DNA of 64,000 nucleotides from Capsaspora owczarzaki ATCC 30864 (GCF_000151315.2 NW_011887293.1:124001-188000); one strand, 5' to 3'; counted from the stretch's first letter, positions 1 through 10,810 are shown. Translations and numbers: made by a program. The notes: generated by a model not told the origin, from the letters alone.

Positions 1-245
1 CTGATGCGTTGCCATCATCTGAGTCAGCTTTGGAGAGCATCTGCTGCGAGACCGAGCTTTGTGACTCTGCCGAAGATCTTGAGTTGGACAAGGTGATGAA
101 TCAAGTGTTGGATATCGTCGAAATGGAAGCTAGGAATCGTGGTTCACCCGTCGAGCATGATGGCTGCAATCAGGGCATCAAGAGACGGCGCCGATCGCAG
201 GATGGACTTGACGATGACAGCAAGCGCGAATGTCTGGAATGGTGA
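1..245 (+). CDS. 3' end of an unidentified protein (5' part outside window)
   Basis: An open frame enters from the left edge, with its first full codon at base 3, and stops with TGA at 243-245. About 80 C-terminal residues are visible. They are acidic at first (CETELCDSAEDLELDK), then show a helical stretch (VMNQVLDIVEMEARNRG), and end with a basic cluster KRRRRSQ that could be a nuclear localisation signal, followed by DDDSKRECLEW. I do not recognise the family. Codon use and GC content resemble the neighbouring exons, so it is probably a real terminal exon. The next gene starts 402 bp downstream on the same strand. Bases 246-646 hold no other gene: a G run near 250, then a pyrimidine-rich leader ahead of RAD51B. 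Confidence 0.55.
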   Translation, partial: DALPSSESALESICCETELCDSAEDLELDKVMNQVLDIVEMEARNRGSPVEHDGCNQGIKRRRRSQDGLDDDSKRECLEW

Positions 246-646
246 ACGGGGGGGGGGCTTCGACTTGGAGCAACATGGCGCTGCGGCGCTGCTGGGGAAG
301 TACCTGCAGTGCTAGTAGGGTTTAGCTCTCCCGCGCGCAGGACCTGGCCACAAATTCACATCTCCTTCAGGGGTGAATTCCAAACGCAGTCAGGCTTGGG
401 CGTACACGTACCTTACGAACCAAAGTCAACCCAGACCGACACGGATTGCGACTTTGCGCCTTGTCAGCTCAATGTTTATGTATATTGCTGGTGCTTTGTT
501 TCATGTTGGAGTGTTTCAGTCGTTGTTTCACTTTTTGCATTTTCGATTTCCATTCAATTCTTCACTCTTCACTCTTCAAACAACCACCCGTGCACCGCCT
601 TGAATACAATTGTCTCTCTGTGCCAAGATCTACTATTCATTCATAA

Positions 647-2981
647 ATGCCGCTCAGCTCGCGTCGCCTGCAGCGCATCACTGCCATCGACCCGGCGACG
701 CAGCCAGTCCTTGAGCGTCATTCCTTGCGTACTTGCAAAGTGAGTCGTCCGCAACACCGCATCGCTCCACTCCACATCCATCGTGTCAACGCGGCATCAC
801 TGTGCTTCTGAGGCTGTGCGTTGAGAACCCTTCGACGCAATGCTTTGCGAGCGGATTGCATGCACTCTCAGTCGTTCTTGGTTTTCCCGCCTTTTTTTTT
901 TTTTTTTTTTACGAGCCGCCTTCGCTCTTGCTCGTGTCTGCTTGTTTGACGTCGCCTCGACACACTCACTCACTAGTGCGTCGTTGGTCTTGTTGTAGGA
1001 TGTGCTCTGCCGCACGCCGTTCGAGCTCTTCCAGTCGCTGGACCTGCCTCGAAGCGCGTTTGACGCAATGATTGCGGCTGTTTCGCACGCAACCGCGCCA
1101 GTGCCCCGACGCGTGAGTCGCTTTGCAAACAAGTCGTCAGTCAGAAAACGGTGTTGTTGGGGGGGGGGCGTTTTGCCGAGAGACGGACACATTGGGGCAT
1201 GAGCTGCGATGCGACTCACGTCCAAACTTGAAACCCTGAAGTGAAACATGCAAACGCGCACTTGGAAAACCATTGGTTCTATGCTCATCCTTGTCTAACG
1301 AGATGCACATTTGTGTTTGCATGTTTTGTGCTGGGCTGTTGTTGTTGGCAGGTGAGCGACATGCTCATTTCTCGCAAGACAGAATCAACGTTCCTGCCAA
1401 CGTCTCTTGCGCAGCTCGATGCAGCATTGCGAGGAGGGTTTGCGTTTTCTACCATCACAGAGGTAGAGCAAAGCGTTCGTTTTGGTGTCGAGTGCAATCC
1501 ACGGTTTGCTACTCACTTGTGTGCTAAATGCTCGGCTTTTTTTTTGCTTTTTTTTTTTTTTGCTTTAGCTTGTCGGTCCATCAGGTTGCGGCAAAACGCA
1601 ATTTTGCATGATGCTGGCAGTGCAAGCGTCGCTTCCACTCGAACATGGTGGCTTGGGAGGCGGTGTCGTCTACATTGACACAGAGTCCGCGTTCAGTGCC
1701 ACCAGGTTTGTAGGAGTTTGGGCTTGAAAGAAAGAGTTTGTCGTTTGGTTCCAACCATTGCTGTGGCTATTGTATCAGGCTTGTTGAGATGGCCGTCGCC
1801 AGATATCCGCATGTCTATGACAATGCTGAAGCAGTCGACAAGCTTGCGAATCGCATTTTGATCTGTTCGGAAGCAACCTGCGAGAGCTTGATGGCCAGGT
1901 ACTACCAATCAAGCTTTTTGATGGTGGCAGAGTTTTCGGTGCTGACACTGCGCAACCTGCTTGTTAATCCTTTTGAACTGGCTTTCGTTGGGCAGACTGG
2001 ACACGTTGGATCAAGCAATCGTTGAGCGGGGCGCAAAGCTGGTCATCCTCGACTCTGTGGCTTCGCTCGTGCGCAAGGAATATGATTCCAAGAGCATGGT
2101 CCAGCGTACAGCGTATCTTTCGAATGTAGCATCCGTCCTAAAGTGCGTGCAAGTCGTCATGTCGATGTGTACTTCTTGATGTTCTGTTTTCCTTGTTACT
2201 AATGGTTGTTGACTCTTTGCTTGTGTTCAGATACTTGGCAGAGTCCTTTTCAATACCGGTATGTGCTTTGTTGAGTGTTGAGCTTTGCAACCACATTTCT
2301 TGTTTGATTTGTTTGATTTGTTTGTTTGATTTGTTTGATTTGTTTGATTTGTTGTTTCTTCCTTGTGGCTCACACTCAACGCAACAGATCGTGGTCACAA
2401 ATCAAGTCACTACTAGCGTCAGCATGCGTGCATCGTTCGATGGCAACAATTATGGCGGAGCATCGAGCGCCCAACGAGAAACAGACGGTGTCGAGAACGT
2501 GGAAGCGCAGGTCACGGCGGCTCTCGGCAACACTTGGTCGCACTGTGTCAACACGCGCCTGGTGGTCGAGTATGTGACGGACGAATTGCGCACGGTTAAA
2601 ATCGCCAAGTCGCCCATCGCTCCGTGTGCGTCCTTTTCGTACGTGATTGAGCCCGAAGGCTTGGTTATTGTGAGCGATGTCGCGCTGTTCATGCAGCGCT
2701 ACCACCTCGAAAACGAGCTCGACGATGATTTTAACGAGCCAAGTTCTGATGCCATGCCCGCCGAGCCCGCGGTCGTCGATCATTCGGCGTCTGCTGCCAT
2801 TGGGGTGCGGACGGCACTACGCGGAGGTGAGTAAATGCCGTGTCGTCCTGCACTGATTTTCAACTCATTTGGCTTGTCTCGTTTTTCCCCCCGTTTGATT
2901 GCCTGATATTGGATATTGTAGCTCAAAGCGCTCGCAATGAGCAACACACCTTGGTTTTGGAAGAGCAACGGAATGGGTGAT
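647..2981 (+). CDS. RAD51B: RAD51 paralogue RAD51B, nine exons
   Basis: This is a RecA-fold recombination ATPase. In animals RAD51B acts in the BCDX2 paralogue complex, which helps load RAD51 during homologous recombination. The spliced frame begins MPLSSRRLQRITAIDP at 647 and stops with TGA at 2979-2981. The exons lie near 647-740, 999-1112, 1352-1460, 1570-1705, 1780-1900, 1998-2141, 2231-2260, 2389-2826 and 2922-2981, all with GT-AG borders. Walker A is GPSGCGKTQ (about 1576-1602) and Walker B is LVILDSVAS (about 2041-2066). Family landmarks that recall human RAD51B are VVYIDTESAFSA, VTNQVTT, AALGNTWSHCVNTRLV and AKSPIAP. The C-terminus runs about 70 residues past EEGLVL-like EPEGLVIV and is acidic. 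The small N-terminal helical domain is present. The gene is convergent with SYNRG, whose stop lies only 77 bp away on the other strand. Confidence 0.9.
2301..2355. repeat. TTTGATTTG-type short tandem repeat in a RAD51B intron
   Basis: A T-rich run of TTTGATTTG and TTTGTTTGA units fills the middle of the intron between the seventh and eighth RAD51B exons. It forms part of the pyrimidine-rich stretch upstream of the acceptor. No coding role. Confidence 0.7.
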
Positions 2982-3032
2982 CAGAGACTGCAAAAGTTTG
3001 TTTTCAAATGTGCAAGAAAATTACAGCTTTAA

Positions 3033-3038
3033 TTTATT
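3033..3038 (-). other. poly(A) signal of SYNRG
   Basis: AATAAA on the minus strand starts about 21 bases past the SYNRG stop codon (3059-3061). The 3' ends of SYNRG and RAD51B therefore almost touch or overlap. Confidence 0.55.
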
Positions 3039-3058
3039 CTGCAACGCGGCAAGTTTCT

Positions 3059-6000
3059 TTAAACAAATGTCAGAGCTGGTAGAACGCCATCGACCTGGTT
3101 GAGCCAAAGGTTGGCGCACGGAGCATGATATTGCTTTCCGCCCCAGGCAATCACGTTGGTACTCCAAACAGCCGCTGTCGACGAGCTCGCCGGTTTGGCA
3201 GGCGCCGTTGTCAAAGTCCCACAGCACAGGCCACATCCTTGTTGTGGATCGGGGCTGCGACGCAGAGATTCCGCGTCAATCTAACGTCAATCCCAAAAAC
3301 AAACCAGCAAAAAAAAAAAAAAATGAAGGTGCAGCAGACCAGACGTCACATTGGCATGAGCTCTTCAAGATCAGAACGCGACAGAGAAACAATAAACAAA
3401 TCAGCGCAAAAGGGCTCTTACGGAAATGGAGAAATCCGACATTTGTGCGGCAAGAATCCGCATCAAATCCGCCTTGAGTTGCTCCAGCGCCGCAAAGGTG
3501 GACACTGTGCGACCTGTTGAATCTTGAACCTGCGCGGGGGTAGCGGCCTTCAAACGCAGCACGACGCGATAAATTTCCAGAGTGTCTATACGTGATGCAA
3601 AATTGGGTTGAGTATCTCCTCCCAAAAACAAAACAACCAACAAATATCAACGTTTCACCAACCCGACAGGCGAGCCCACTTACCAGTCACGAAAGATCGC
3701 ATGGCTGGCGAAGCAAACGCCTCTTTGACCGCTGCAGGGCTGTGCGTAAAACCCTGTCGAATGAGTGCATTCAACGAGCTGACGGCCCGAGTGAGGCAAT
3801 CTTTGCTGGCTTCGAGCACCCGAATCCACTCTCGCGCGATGGCGTTCATGCCAGAAGCAGCAGCCGCGTGCTCGCTCGGCGCGCCTGCAGATTGGCCGGC
3901 CGGGACAATCGCCTGTGCATCGTCCTCGGGACGAAGTTCAGTAGACTGCAACTCGTGGAACAAGGCGTACCGGTCTTCACTCTGTGGCAGTCCCGGAACG
4001 GGCGCGGCAACTGACCAGGTGGGAGGAGCAGAGCTCACTGCCGCAGCAGCAGTAGTAGCAGCGGCAGCAGCAGCAGGAGGAGGAATGGGAGCAGACGCGA
4101 ATGTGGATCGTTCGGCTGTCGAGGATGTGGTGCTGATGGATTTGGTTTCAAAGGCATTCCAGCTGGATGCAAACAACTCGTTCGCCGAAAGACCGGAAGG
4201 CTGGCCGAACTTTGAGGCGGCCCCTGTCGCGGACGGAGTGGCATTAGATTGAGCGAAATCGCCAAATTCATCGTCGTGTGCATCAGCGGCACCGTGGTCA
4301 ACCTTTGCGACGCTGCTGGTGGATTGGATCAAAGTCGTGCCCATGGCTGAAGGCGCGGCCTGAGACGAAGTAGCAAATGTACCAAAATCGTCATCATCGT
4401 CGGCGGATGCGCCTGGAACGGCCGATGAAAACCCACTCGCAGCAGCAAAGTCGACTGCTTGATTGGGAGCGTGTCCCACAGGAGCGACATGCAGTGTGTT
4501 GGTCGAGAGGCTCGCAAAATCGACCTCGAACGGCTGCTGGAAGTGTGCTGCCATCGCAGGGGACGACGATGCTTGGGTTGCATGGATTCCAAACGGATCC
4601 GAGGCGGCAAACGGGTCGTGCGTTGCTGCAAACGGATTGGGAGGGGTCGTGGTAGCCTGGGCTGGGGAGTTGAGCACCACAGCGGGCAAGGCGGTGGGCG
4701 CAGAAGACCACGAAGGAATGCCTTGAAAATCGGCAAAGCCATCGTCGCTCGTCGCAGCCTCCTCCTCGTCGCCGAGATTGCTGTTGTCGCCGCCGTTGGA
4801 GGCCACTCCGTCCACACCGGCCAACGACGAGCGTCCGGAAGCTTCAACGCGACCGACCGAGCTCGGATGCGTTGCCGAGAACGGCTGCACAGGCTGGTGC
4901 ACCGACTGGCCGAACAAATCGACGCGCGAGATGGCCAAGGGTGCATTGCTTGGCTCGTAAGCACTGCTGCCCATTTCTGTCACCACCGAGCTGCTCACCG
5001 AGCCCTTTCCAACGACATATCCCAGAGAGGACGAGGAAAGCACGTCCGTTGGGGCGAGAAACACGGGGCCAGCACGGGTGTGCGATTCGAGATCTGCCAA
5101 AGTCGCCTCATTCAGCGGATTGGGAGAGGCGGTGACGTTCGAGGGACCATTGGTCGCAGCAACAGTCGTCGCAGGAGCTGCAGCCACGCCGTTTGGTTGG
5201 GAATAGGACGCGGAATTGGAAAAGGACGCGTGGCTCCCAAAAATGTCGTCGTTGAGCAACGTCGCAGGTGCAGTTGCTGAAACCGCAGGCGCACTCGCCT
5301 GGGTAGGAACAGGCGATCCGGTCGCCGTGACAGACGCTGCTGCAGATGGAGACATCGCAGCAGGAGCCGGAGAATCAAACATTGCAAAGGCGCTGTACTT
5401 GTCTGCAGATCCGGAAGTTGGAGGAGCCGCCGATGAAGAACCAAAAGGATTGCTCATCTCAAACAGTGAGGCACCACCAGTGGCAGAAGATGCCGAAGCG
5501 GACATGGCCGGGGTCGTAGCAGAACCGAATGACGAGTGCAGGGGTGTCGCAGCAACAGCTTGAGATGGGGGAACGAACGACGGGGGCTGTGAAGGGAGCA
5601 CACCGGTGGCAAACGAACCGAAATCGTCATCGTCGTCGGCGTGGTGGTGGTCCTTAATGGTGATCGCAGCTGCGGCATGGGGGAAGGTCGTCGCAGCGGG
5701 TACGGCACCATCCAGAAGCGCGGATGTCGGGCCGGGAATTTGCGGCGAGGCGCCAACCACCTGAGAAGCTGACGAGTCTGTGTCCATTCGGAAGACGCCG
5801 TACTTGTCGTTGGGATCGACGACTGCTGCGGCGGCCTTGGCCTGCACATCAACCGAAGGGGTGGCGGCGGACGCAAGTTCTGCGTCCATTCGGAAAATGC
5901 TGTACTTGTCGTTGGGATCGATAGCTGTTGCGGCTGTGGCGGTAGCAGCAGTGGCAGCAGCGGGCACAAGTGAAGGGGCAGCAGTGGCATGGAGGGCAGG

Positions 6001-6554
6001 GGCAGCGGCGGGCGCAAGGGAAGGGGCGGCACTGAAATCTGCGAAATCATCCTCGTCGGCCGCCGCAGGTGCAGGTGCAGTATGCGTTGCGGAGGTCAGT
6101 GTCGAAACAGGACTCGTCGCAGCCGCAGCCGTGGGAGGAGCGGCAGCAGAAGGAGCGTCGTCCGCAAATTTTGGGACCAGAATGGTCGGGCTCGAGAGCA
6201 ACGTGGGCATATCGACAGAGAGACCGGCCTGGGCCAGCGCAATAAGGCCAAGCGCAACAAAGAACTGCATTTGATTCAGGCTACCTGAATGAGTTGTGTC
6301 ACTCAGAGCCCAAATGTCTCGCTCAAGCCAGCTTTCAAAAACTGCGGCAAAGCTGTTGCGCCTGACACTGCAGCGCCATTGCTGTCGCTAGACAGTCGCT
6401 AGACAGTCGAGCAAAGAGTTCAAAGAACACGGGGGGAAAGCTGTTGGCGCCATTCGCTGGCTGCTCTTGTTGTTGTTGGTGCTGTTGCTGCTGCTGCTGC
6501 TGTTGCAGTTGCTGCTGTTGTTGCCGTTGCTGTTGCTGCTGCTGCTGCTGCTGC

Positions 6555-6585
<31 letters not shown>

Positions 6586-7918
6586 TTAGCTGAAGTTGCT
6601 GCTGCTCGACAAGCCGCTGCTGTTCTTCCAGCCGTTTTTGCTCCTCGAGGCGCCGCTCCTCGGCAAGTTGTTGGTCTTCAAACATTCCGCCCAGGGACTC
6701 GCTCATGGACGACCAGTTGACAGCACCGCGAGCATCTTCGTGCTTCTGGGCCACCACCTTGATGACAGGAGGCTTGTAGGTCGTTTTTTCAAAGCGCTTG
6801 GCTGTTGTTGCGCTGGAATCGAACGCAAGCGACTGAGCAATCAACTGGTCTACTTGAACTGCCGGCGCAGCTGGGGCTGTTGGCGTCATCCCTAACGATG
6901 CACCTGCCGCAAACGTGGGAGCTGCTGGAGAGCTCGCTCCGCCAAACGTGGCAGTGGAGGTGGAAGTGGAGGTGAAAGTGGTGGGACGGCCTGGAGTCGC
7001 TTGAGCAAAGTCCGCAAAGTCGTTGTCATCGTCAAAGGACGGCTTGGTAGCAGCAGGAGCAGGAGGGGCAGGACGAGGTTGAAGGTGCTGCTGCTGAGGT
7101 TGATGATGCGGTGCAAACGATGCCCGAGCAGCAGCAGAATTGGTGCTTGAGGCGAAATCGCCAAAGTCGTCGTCCATCGGACCATGGGACATGGACGCGG
7201 GACTGCTAGAGTAGCCCTGTGACACGAAGCCTCCTGCTGCGGATGACGACGAGGAGAAGGGCGCTTGGGCTGGTGGAGGATGATGCGTCTTGGGCGTAGC
7301 GTGCGTGCTTCCATTGGCCATGAGCCTTGGCGGAGTGGCAATGCTGCCCAGCAGCGACGTGGCAGAAAAGCTCGGCATGGCTGCTGCGCCACTCATCATG
7401 CCATCGAGTGGGTTGGTGCTTGGCTGGAGGCTCATTGCGCTGAGCTTGTCGCGCTGGGCGTCAAACTGGCGCTGCTTGCGTGCCCGCTCCTCCTGCTCGG
7501 CCATCTTGCGCTGCTGCTCGGCCATCTTGCGCTGCTGCTCTTCAAACTGCTTGGGGGTCATTCCAGGCGCAGGCGCAGCAGCACCGGGAGCGGGGTGTCC
7601 ACCGACGGCATAGCCAAACTGCTGCTGCTGCTGCTGCTGCTGCTGTTGGAACTGCATCTGCTGCTGGTACTGCATCTGCTGCTGGTACTGCATTTGTTGC
7701 GGGTGGTAGAACGGCTGCTGCTGGGGCTGCTGAGGGAAGCCTTGTTGGCCCGGAGCTTGTTGGCCCGGCATGACTGGAAAGCCAGCTCCATACGGCGGCT
7801 GCTGTTGTTGCTGTTGCTGCTGCTGGGGCTGCTGTTGCTGTTGCGGCATCATGCCGTACTGCATCATGTTGGGCTGCATCGGAGCACCATACCCTTGCGG
7901 CTGGCCAAAGTAGCTCAT
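3059..7918 (-). CDS. SYNRG: synergin-type EH-domain clathrin/AP-1 accessory protein
   Basis: Synergin gamma binds the AP-1 gamma subunit and works in clathrin traffic at the trans-Golgi and endosomes. The start at 7918 reads MSYFGQPQGYGAPM, followed by poly-Gln blocks and a Q/R/E coiled stretch (7560-7440). An EH domain spans about 6450-6165 (IWALSDTTHSGSL, then FFVALGLIALAQAGL). Repeated acidic DF motifs follow: DDDFGDFA and DDNDFADFA lie before the EH domain, and DDDDFGSFA, DDGFADF, DDDDFGTFA and DDEFGDFA after it. Such motifs bind adaptor ear domains. The last two exons (3422-3618 and 3059-3280) give the synergin-specific tail: CGLCC, AVWSTNVIAWGGKQYHAPC and ANLWLNQVD, which recall the human C-terminus. 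The donor after the long exon is near 3685. The EH domain is not in one frame: an 11 bp tandem copy at 6388-6409 and a second irregularity near 6330 separate the frames, so the gene model needs transcript support there. The family call is firm; the exact EH reading is not. Confidence 0.82.
6388..6409. repeat. 11 bp tandem duplication inside the SYNRG EH-domain coding region
   Basis: The unit ctagacagtcg occurs twice head to tail (6388-6398 and 6399-6409). Eleven bases shift the reading frame. Reading with a single copy gives a normal EH helix (SSDSNGAAVSGATALPQFL), which suggests the second copy is an insertion or an assembly artefact. Alternatively it lies inside a very small intron of about 52 bp. 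Confidence 0.75.
6471..6592. repeat. CAG/CAA (poly-Gln) tract in SYNRG
   Basis: A long run of gctgttgctgctg-type triplets on the + strand encodes more than 30 nearly uninterrupted glutamines on the minus strand. A second Gln-rich block lies at 7618-7735 and a third at about 7797-7855. The mixed CAG and CAA codons suggest a selected protein tract rather than a fresh expansion. Confidence 0.8.
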
Positions 7919-8125
7919 GTTTGGTGTGTCCTACAAAATTCAATTCGCAGTGATTTTTTGAAGGACTGAACAAGATCAGAAGATCAGAAGGCAAAACATC
8001 AGTACAGCACATTTACTGCATGTTTACTTTTTGCTTGATGCGAAAATCCGACGCTTTCCATTTCTGAGCAACGCAGTCTCCTTTTTTTATTATTATTATT
8101 TTTTATTTTTTATTTTTTGGTAATA

Positions 8126-8305
8126 CAGTATTATGCAGTCGAGGTCGAAATCACAGCAGGCGAGGTTGGAAATTAGAGCGGACGAAGTGAGGAAAATCGG
8201 ATTGGGAAAAAGTAGCTTGGTTGAAAGTGCGAGAAAAATGGTTTTTTCCGTAATTGGTTTTTGTGCGTTCGATTTGGTTTTCAACGAGTTGGTTTTTGCA
8301 AGCTT
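8126..8305 (+). repeat. left terminal inverted repeat of the transposon
   Basis: This is an imperfect inverted copy of 10627-10808. The outermost bases CAGTATTATGC and the inner blocks CGGACGA, CGATTTGGTTTT and GAGTTGGTTTTTGC are shared and spaced alike. By eye the first 65 bp are roughly two thirds identical, which suggests moderate age or uneven conservation. Confidence 0.75.
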
Positions 8306-8962
8306 GTATTTCGAATTAACCCACTTGAGATGTTAGAATTACCAACAACTTCAGGAAGTATTTGAATTGAATCATGTATCTTGGAAGGTCATTAGATGCT
8401 GGGGTGAGTAGCGGGAAAGCTAGGGCTCGGGAAGAGCTCGAACTACAGTTTTGATGGATTACTTCCACAGCGACGTCTTTACCACCCAGGGCTCGTACTC
8501 ACGAGCTATTTCGGTGTAAGCATTAGCATTTGCATAGTTTATCATAATGTCATTAAATTGGTGGCAATCGTATGCCGAGTGGATTGTTCCGATCATTCCT
8601 AACGGCCAGCCAGTTGCAGCACCAATGACAACGCAATGTGCACTCCACAGTGGAGCGCTCCGGCTTGCATACGCTCAATACATGCACATACATGTATAAA
8701 TAGGCTCAACTATGTTTGTTTTATGAAGGTTTACGGGTAGAGTGAAGAAAGGACGCAAGGCCGACCGGACTGTGGGGTTTTCTCCTGAAAGCCATCGACT
8801 AGTCTTTGGCAGATGCTTGTTGCAGAATAAACATGATTTGAAATGGATGAATAACAATACAGTATTTATACATGTAACATGACACAGACGATCACATCAA
8901 ACGACCACCCAAAACAGGCGAGCGGACGCCATTGAGGGAGCTTTCGAAGGAGAGCACGCCAA

Positions 8963-10495
8963 CTAATCTAGCACATCGTGCATCTCGTGACAAGCATTAA
9001 AGTACTTGAGCTGAACATGCGTGATAGTGTTTTGGCAATGCGTTGCCGTCACGGTACCAACAGCAGCGGTAATGCGACTTGAGATTGTTTCGTTCGGTTC
9101 CAGCCGGGAGCGCTTGAACGCAGCCTTCACTTGGTTGAAGACATACTCGATCGGGTTCAAGAACGATGAGTACGGAGGCAGAAAGAGCATCCCATACCCG
9201 CGGCGTGCAAAAAGCTCGCGCACTTCGGGTGTCTTGTGAATGCGCGCGTTGTCCACGATCCAGGCTTTGTAGCGATGATGTCCCGGAAAGCTGACACCTG
9301 GGTGCTCTTCGCTCGGTACGAAATAGGAAGTATTGTCATTGTGCTCATCAATCTCGTCTTGAATGAGTTCTTCGTGTGGTGGAACGTAGACGCCGCCATC
9401 ATCGTTGTCATCATCGTCGAGAATCCTGCGACGAGAACGGCGCTTCTTTCTGGTCGTCGAAGCAGAGGTGGAAGCAGAGGTGGAAGCAGAGGTGGAAGCA
9501 GAGGTGGAAGCAGAGGTGGAAGCAGAGGTGGAAGCAGGAGCTGACCCGCCAGCTGCAGACGCAGCAGACGACACAACTGCAGCGGGAGGGGCAGGTGGTT
9601 GGGACGAGGACGCTGCACCGGACGTCAGCAGTGGCACGTGAACTGCATTACTGGTCGACACACTGTCCTCAACCACGTTTGTAAGGGGGAGGTCGGGCTC
9701 AAGCTGTTGCACTGGGAGCTCATCCACAGCGATGCCAGACGCGGCGGTGTCGACGGCTTTTTTTGCCTCGAGCGTGTCAAACAGCTTCGTCATCGCCTCC
9801 GCAAAGACATGGCCAGTCACGCCTCCGAGCTGGATCTCACTCAACACAACGCCGCTCATTCCGATCGCTGCAATGAGCGTGAAATTCGCTGCACGAATAC
9901 TGCCAACTTGAACGATTGCGCGCGCGCCCTTGCGAGATCGACCTCGCGTTCGATGCTGATTCGCATTAAATCCACTCTCGTCCACGTAGAACAAGCGATC
10001 CACAGGTGTCTGAAAAGCCTCGAAGAGCTCAGCCCATTTCTTGCGTTGGGCTTTGATTTCAGGCGAATTTTTCACCTTGACCTGCTCGTACACGCGCTTG
10101 AACGTGAAGCCCCGTCGTAACATGGCACGCCCGATGGTTGCTTGATGCACTTGAATGCCAAATGTCGTCAGGAGGAGGTCCTGGAGCTCTTGATTGGTCA
10201 CATTGACGTTCTTGTCGAGCTCCATCTCGAGAAAATGGAGATGCTCCGCTGTGAGCACACGGCATCCCTTGGGATTGACGTGATGTGACGTCCACTCTCC
10301 GCGCTCCTTGAAACGTTGCACTACGTTGGACACAGTGCTGATGGGGTGATGGAGCATGCTGGCGACCGTGACGAGAGGCAAGGCGCGATCAACAGCCAAG
10401 TCGATGATCCGCTTCCGTTCGGGGTCTTCTAGATGGACACACTTCCGCGGCGCGCGTGATTCGGTGGCCTGCGCCTCGTTTTGACGTTTGGGCAT
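8963..10495 (-). CDS. Tc1/mariner-type DD34E transposase, open frame
   Basis: This is a cut-and-paste transposase of 510 residues, starting MPKRQNEAQATESRAPRK at 10495. Further in-frame codons upstream reach 10612 but look non-coding. An N-terminal helix-turn-helix region recalls IS630/Tc1 proteins (VASMLHHPISTVSNVVQRF, then ATIGRAMLRRGFTFKR). Catalytic motifs are FYVDESGFN (first Asp), WIVDNARIHKT (second Asp) and PPYSSFLNPIEYVF (Glu), with 34 residues between the second Asp and the Glu. Between the first and second Asp lies an unusually long spacer of roughly 200 residues with Ser/Thr/Ala four-residue repeats, a basic KKRRSRRR patch and an acidic run. No stop or frame break interrupts it, so it could still be functional. 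It is the only gene in the element. Confidence 0.85.
   Translation of the reverse strand: MPKRQNEAQATESRAPRKCVHLEDPERKRIIDLAVDRALPLVTVASMLHHPISTVSNVVQRFKERGEWTSHHVNPKGCRVLTAEHLHFLEMELDKNVNVTNQELQDLLLTTFGIQVHQATIGRAMLRRGFTFKRVYEQVKVKNSPEIKAQRKKWAELFEAFQTPVDRLFYVDESGFNANQHRTRGRSRKGARAIVQVGSIRAANFTLIAAIGMSGVVLSEIQLGGVTGHVFAEAMTKLFDTLEAKKAVDTAASGIAVDELPVQQLEPDLPLTNVVEDSVSTSNAVHVPLLTSGAASSSQPPAPPAAVVSSAASAAGGSAPASTSASTSASTSASTSASTSASTSASTTRKKRRSRRRILDDDDNDDGGVYVPPHEELIQDEIDEHNDNTSYFVPSEEHPGVSFPGHHRYKAWIVDNARIHKTPEVRELFARRGYGMLFLPPYSSFLNPIEYVFNQVKAAFKRSRLEPNETISSRITAAVGTVTATHCQNTITHVQLKYFNACHEMHDVLD
9460..9537. repeat. 12 bp tandem repeat inside the transposase gene
   Basis: About six near-perfect copies of gaggtggaagca encode a Ser-Thr-Ser-Ala repeat on the minus strand. 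The tract lies in the spacer between the first and second catalytic Asp and is likely length-variable between copies of the element. Confidence 0.85.
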
Positions 10496-10626
10496 GACTA
10501 CAGAGCAGGTTCGTCTGGGGGTGTTTGCAAATCCCAAACATGAAGTGGCAATTTCCCAACCAAGAGTGCGAATTTTCAGTTTCAAGCTTTTATTCCAAAT
10601 TGTTCGCGCCAAAAAAACCAGACCTT

Positions 10627-10808
10627 ATCTTGGCAAAAACCAACTCGGGCGCAGTTTGGACAGTTTCGTGTTTTTAAAAACCAAATCGATAGCATTTTGT
10701 CCAAAATCGCACTACAAATTTGTACCATTTCAAATGTTTAAAAACCAAATCGTCCGTTTCTATTTCCAAACTCATATTGCAGTTTTCATCTTCGGACGCA
10801 CAATACTG
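10627..10808 (-). repeat. right terminal inverted repeat of the transposon
   Basis: Inverted partner of 8126-8305, ending at the TA dinucleotide 10809-10810. The repeated AAAACCAAATCG blocks inside it are subterminal motifs shared with the left end and could be transposase contact sites. Confidence 0.75.
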
Positions 10809-10810
10809 TA

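Larger units (their letters stand above)
8126..10808 (-). mobile_element. Tc1/mariner-type DNA transposon, complete with long TIRs
   Basis: The element is 2,683 bp, bounded by TA dinucleotides (8124-8125 and 10809-10810) as expected for the Tc1/mariner superfamily target site. Its ends start CAGTATTATGC on the left and CAGTATTGTGC on the right, read inward. The similarity continues for about 180 bp: both ends carry GTTGGAAA/TTTGGAAA, CGGACGA, CGATTTGGTTTT and GAGTTGGTTTTTGC at matching distances, the last about 160 bp from each tip. Inside lies one open transposase frame. About 660 bp between the left TIR and the transposase stop has no gene; it contains a third copy of ATACAGTATT near 8856. 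The element sits between SYNRG and the TAO kinase gene, within intergenic DNA. Confidence 0.82.

Noticed and set aside
8686-8700. TATAAATA on the + strand, looking like a TATA box.
   Set aside because: It lies inside the transposon downstream of the transposase, which is on the other strand; there is no + strand gene to serve.
10496-10612. A transposase start at 10612.
   Set aside because: The extra 39 residues have no match to the family start, whereas MPKRQNEAQ at 10495 begins a typical basic N-terminus.
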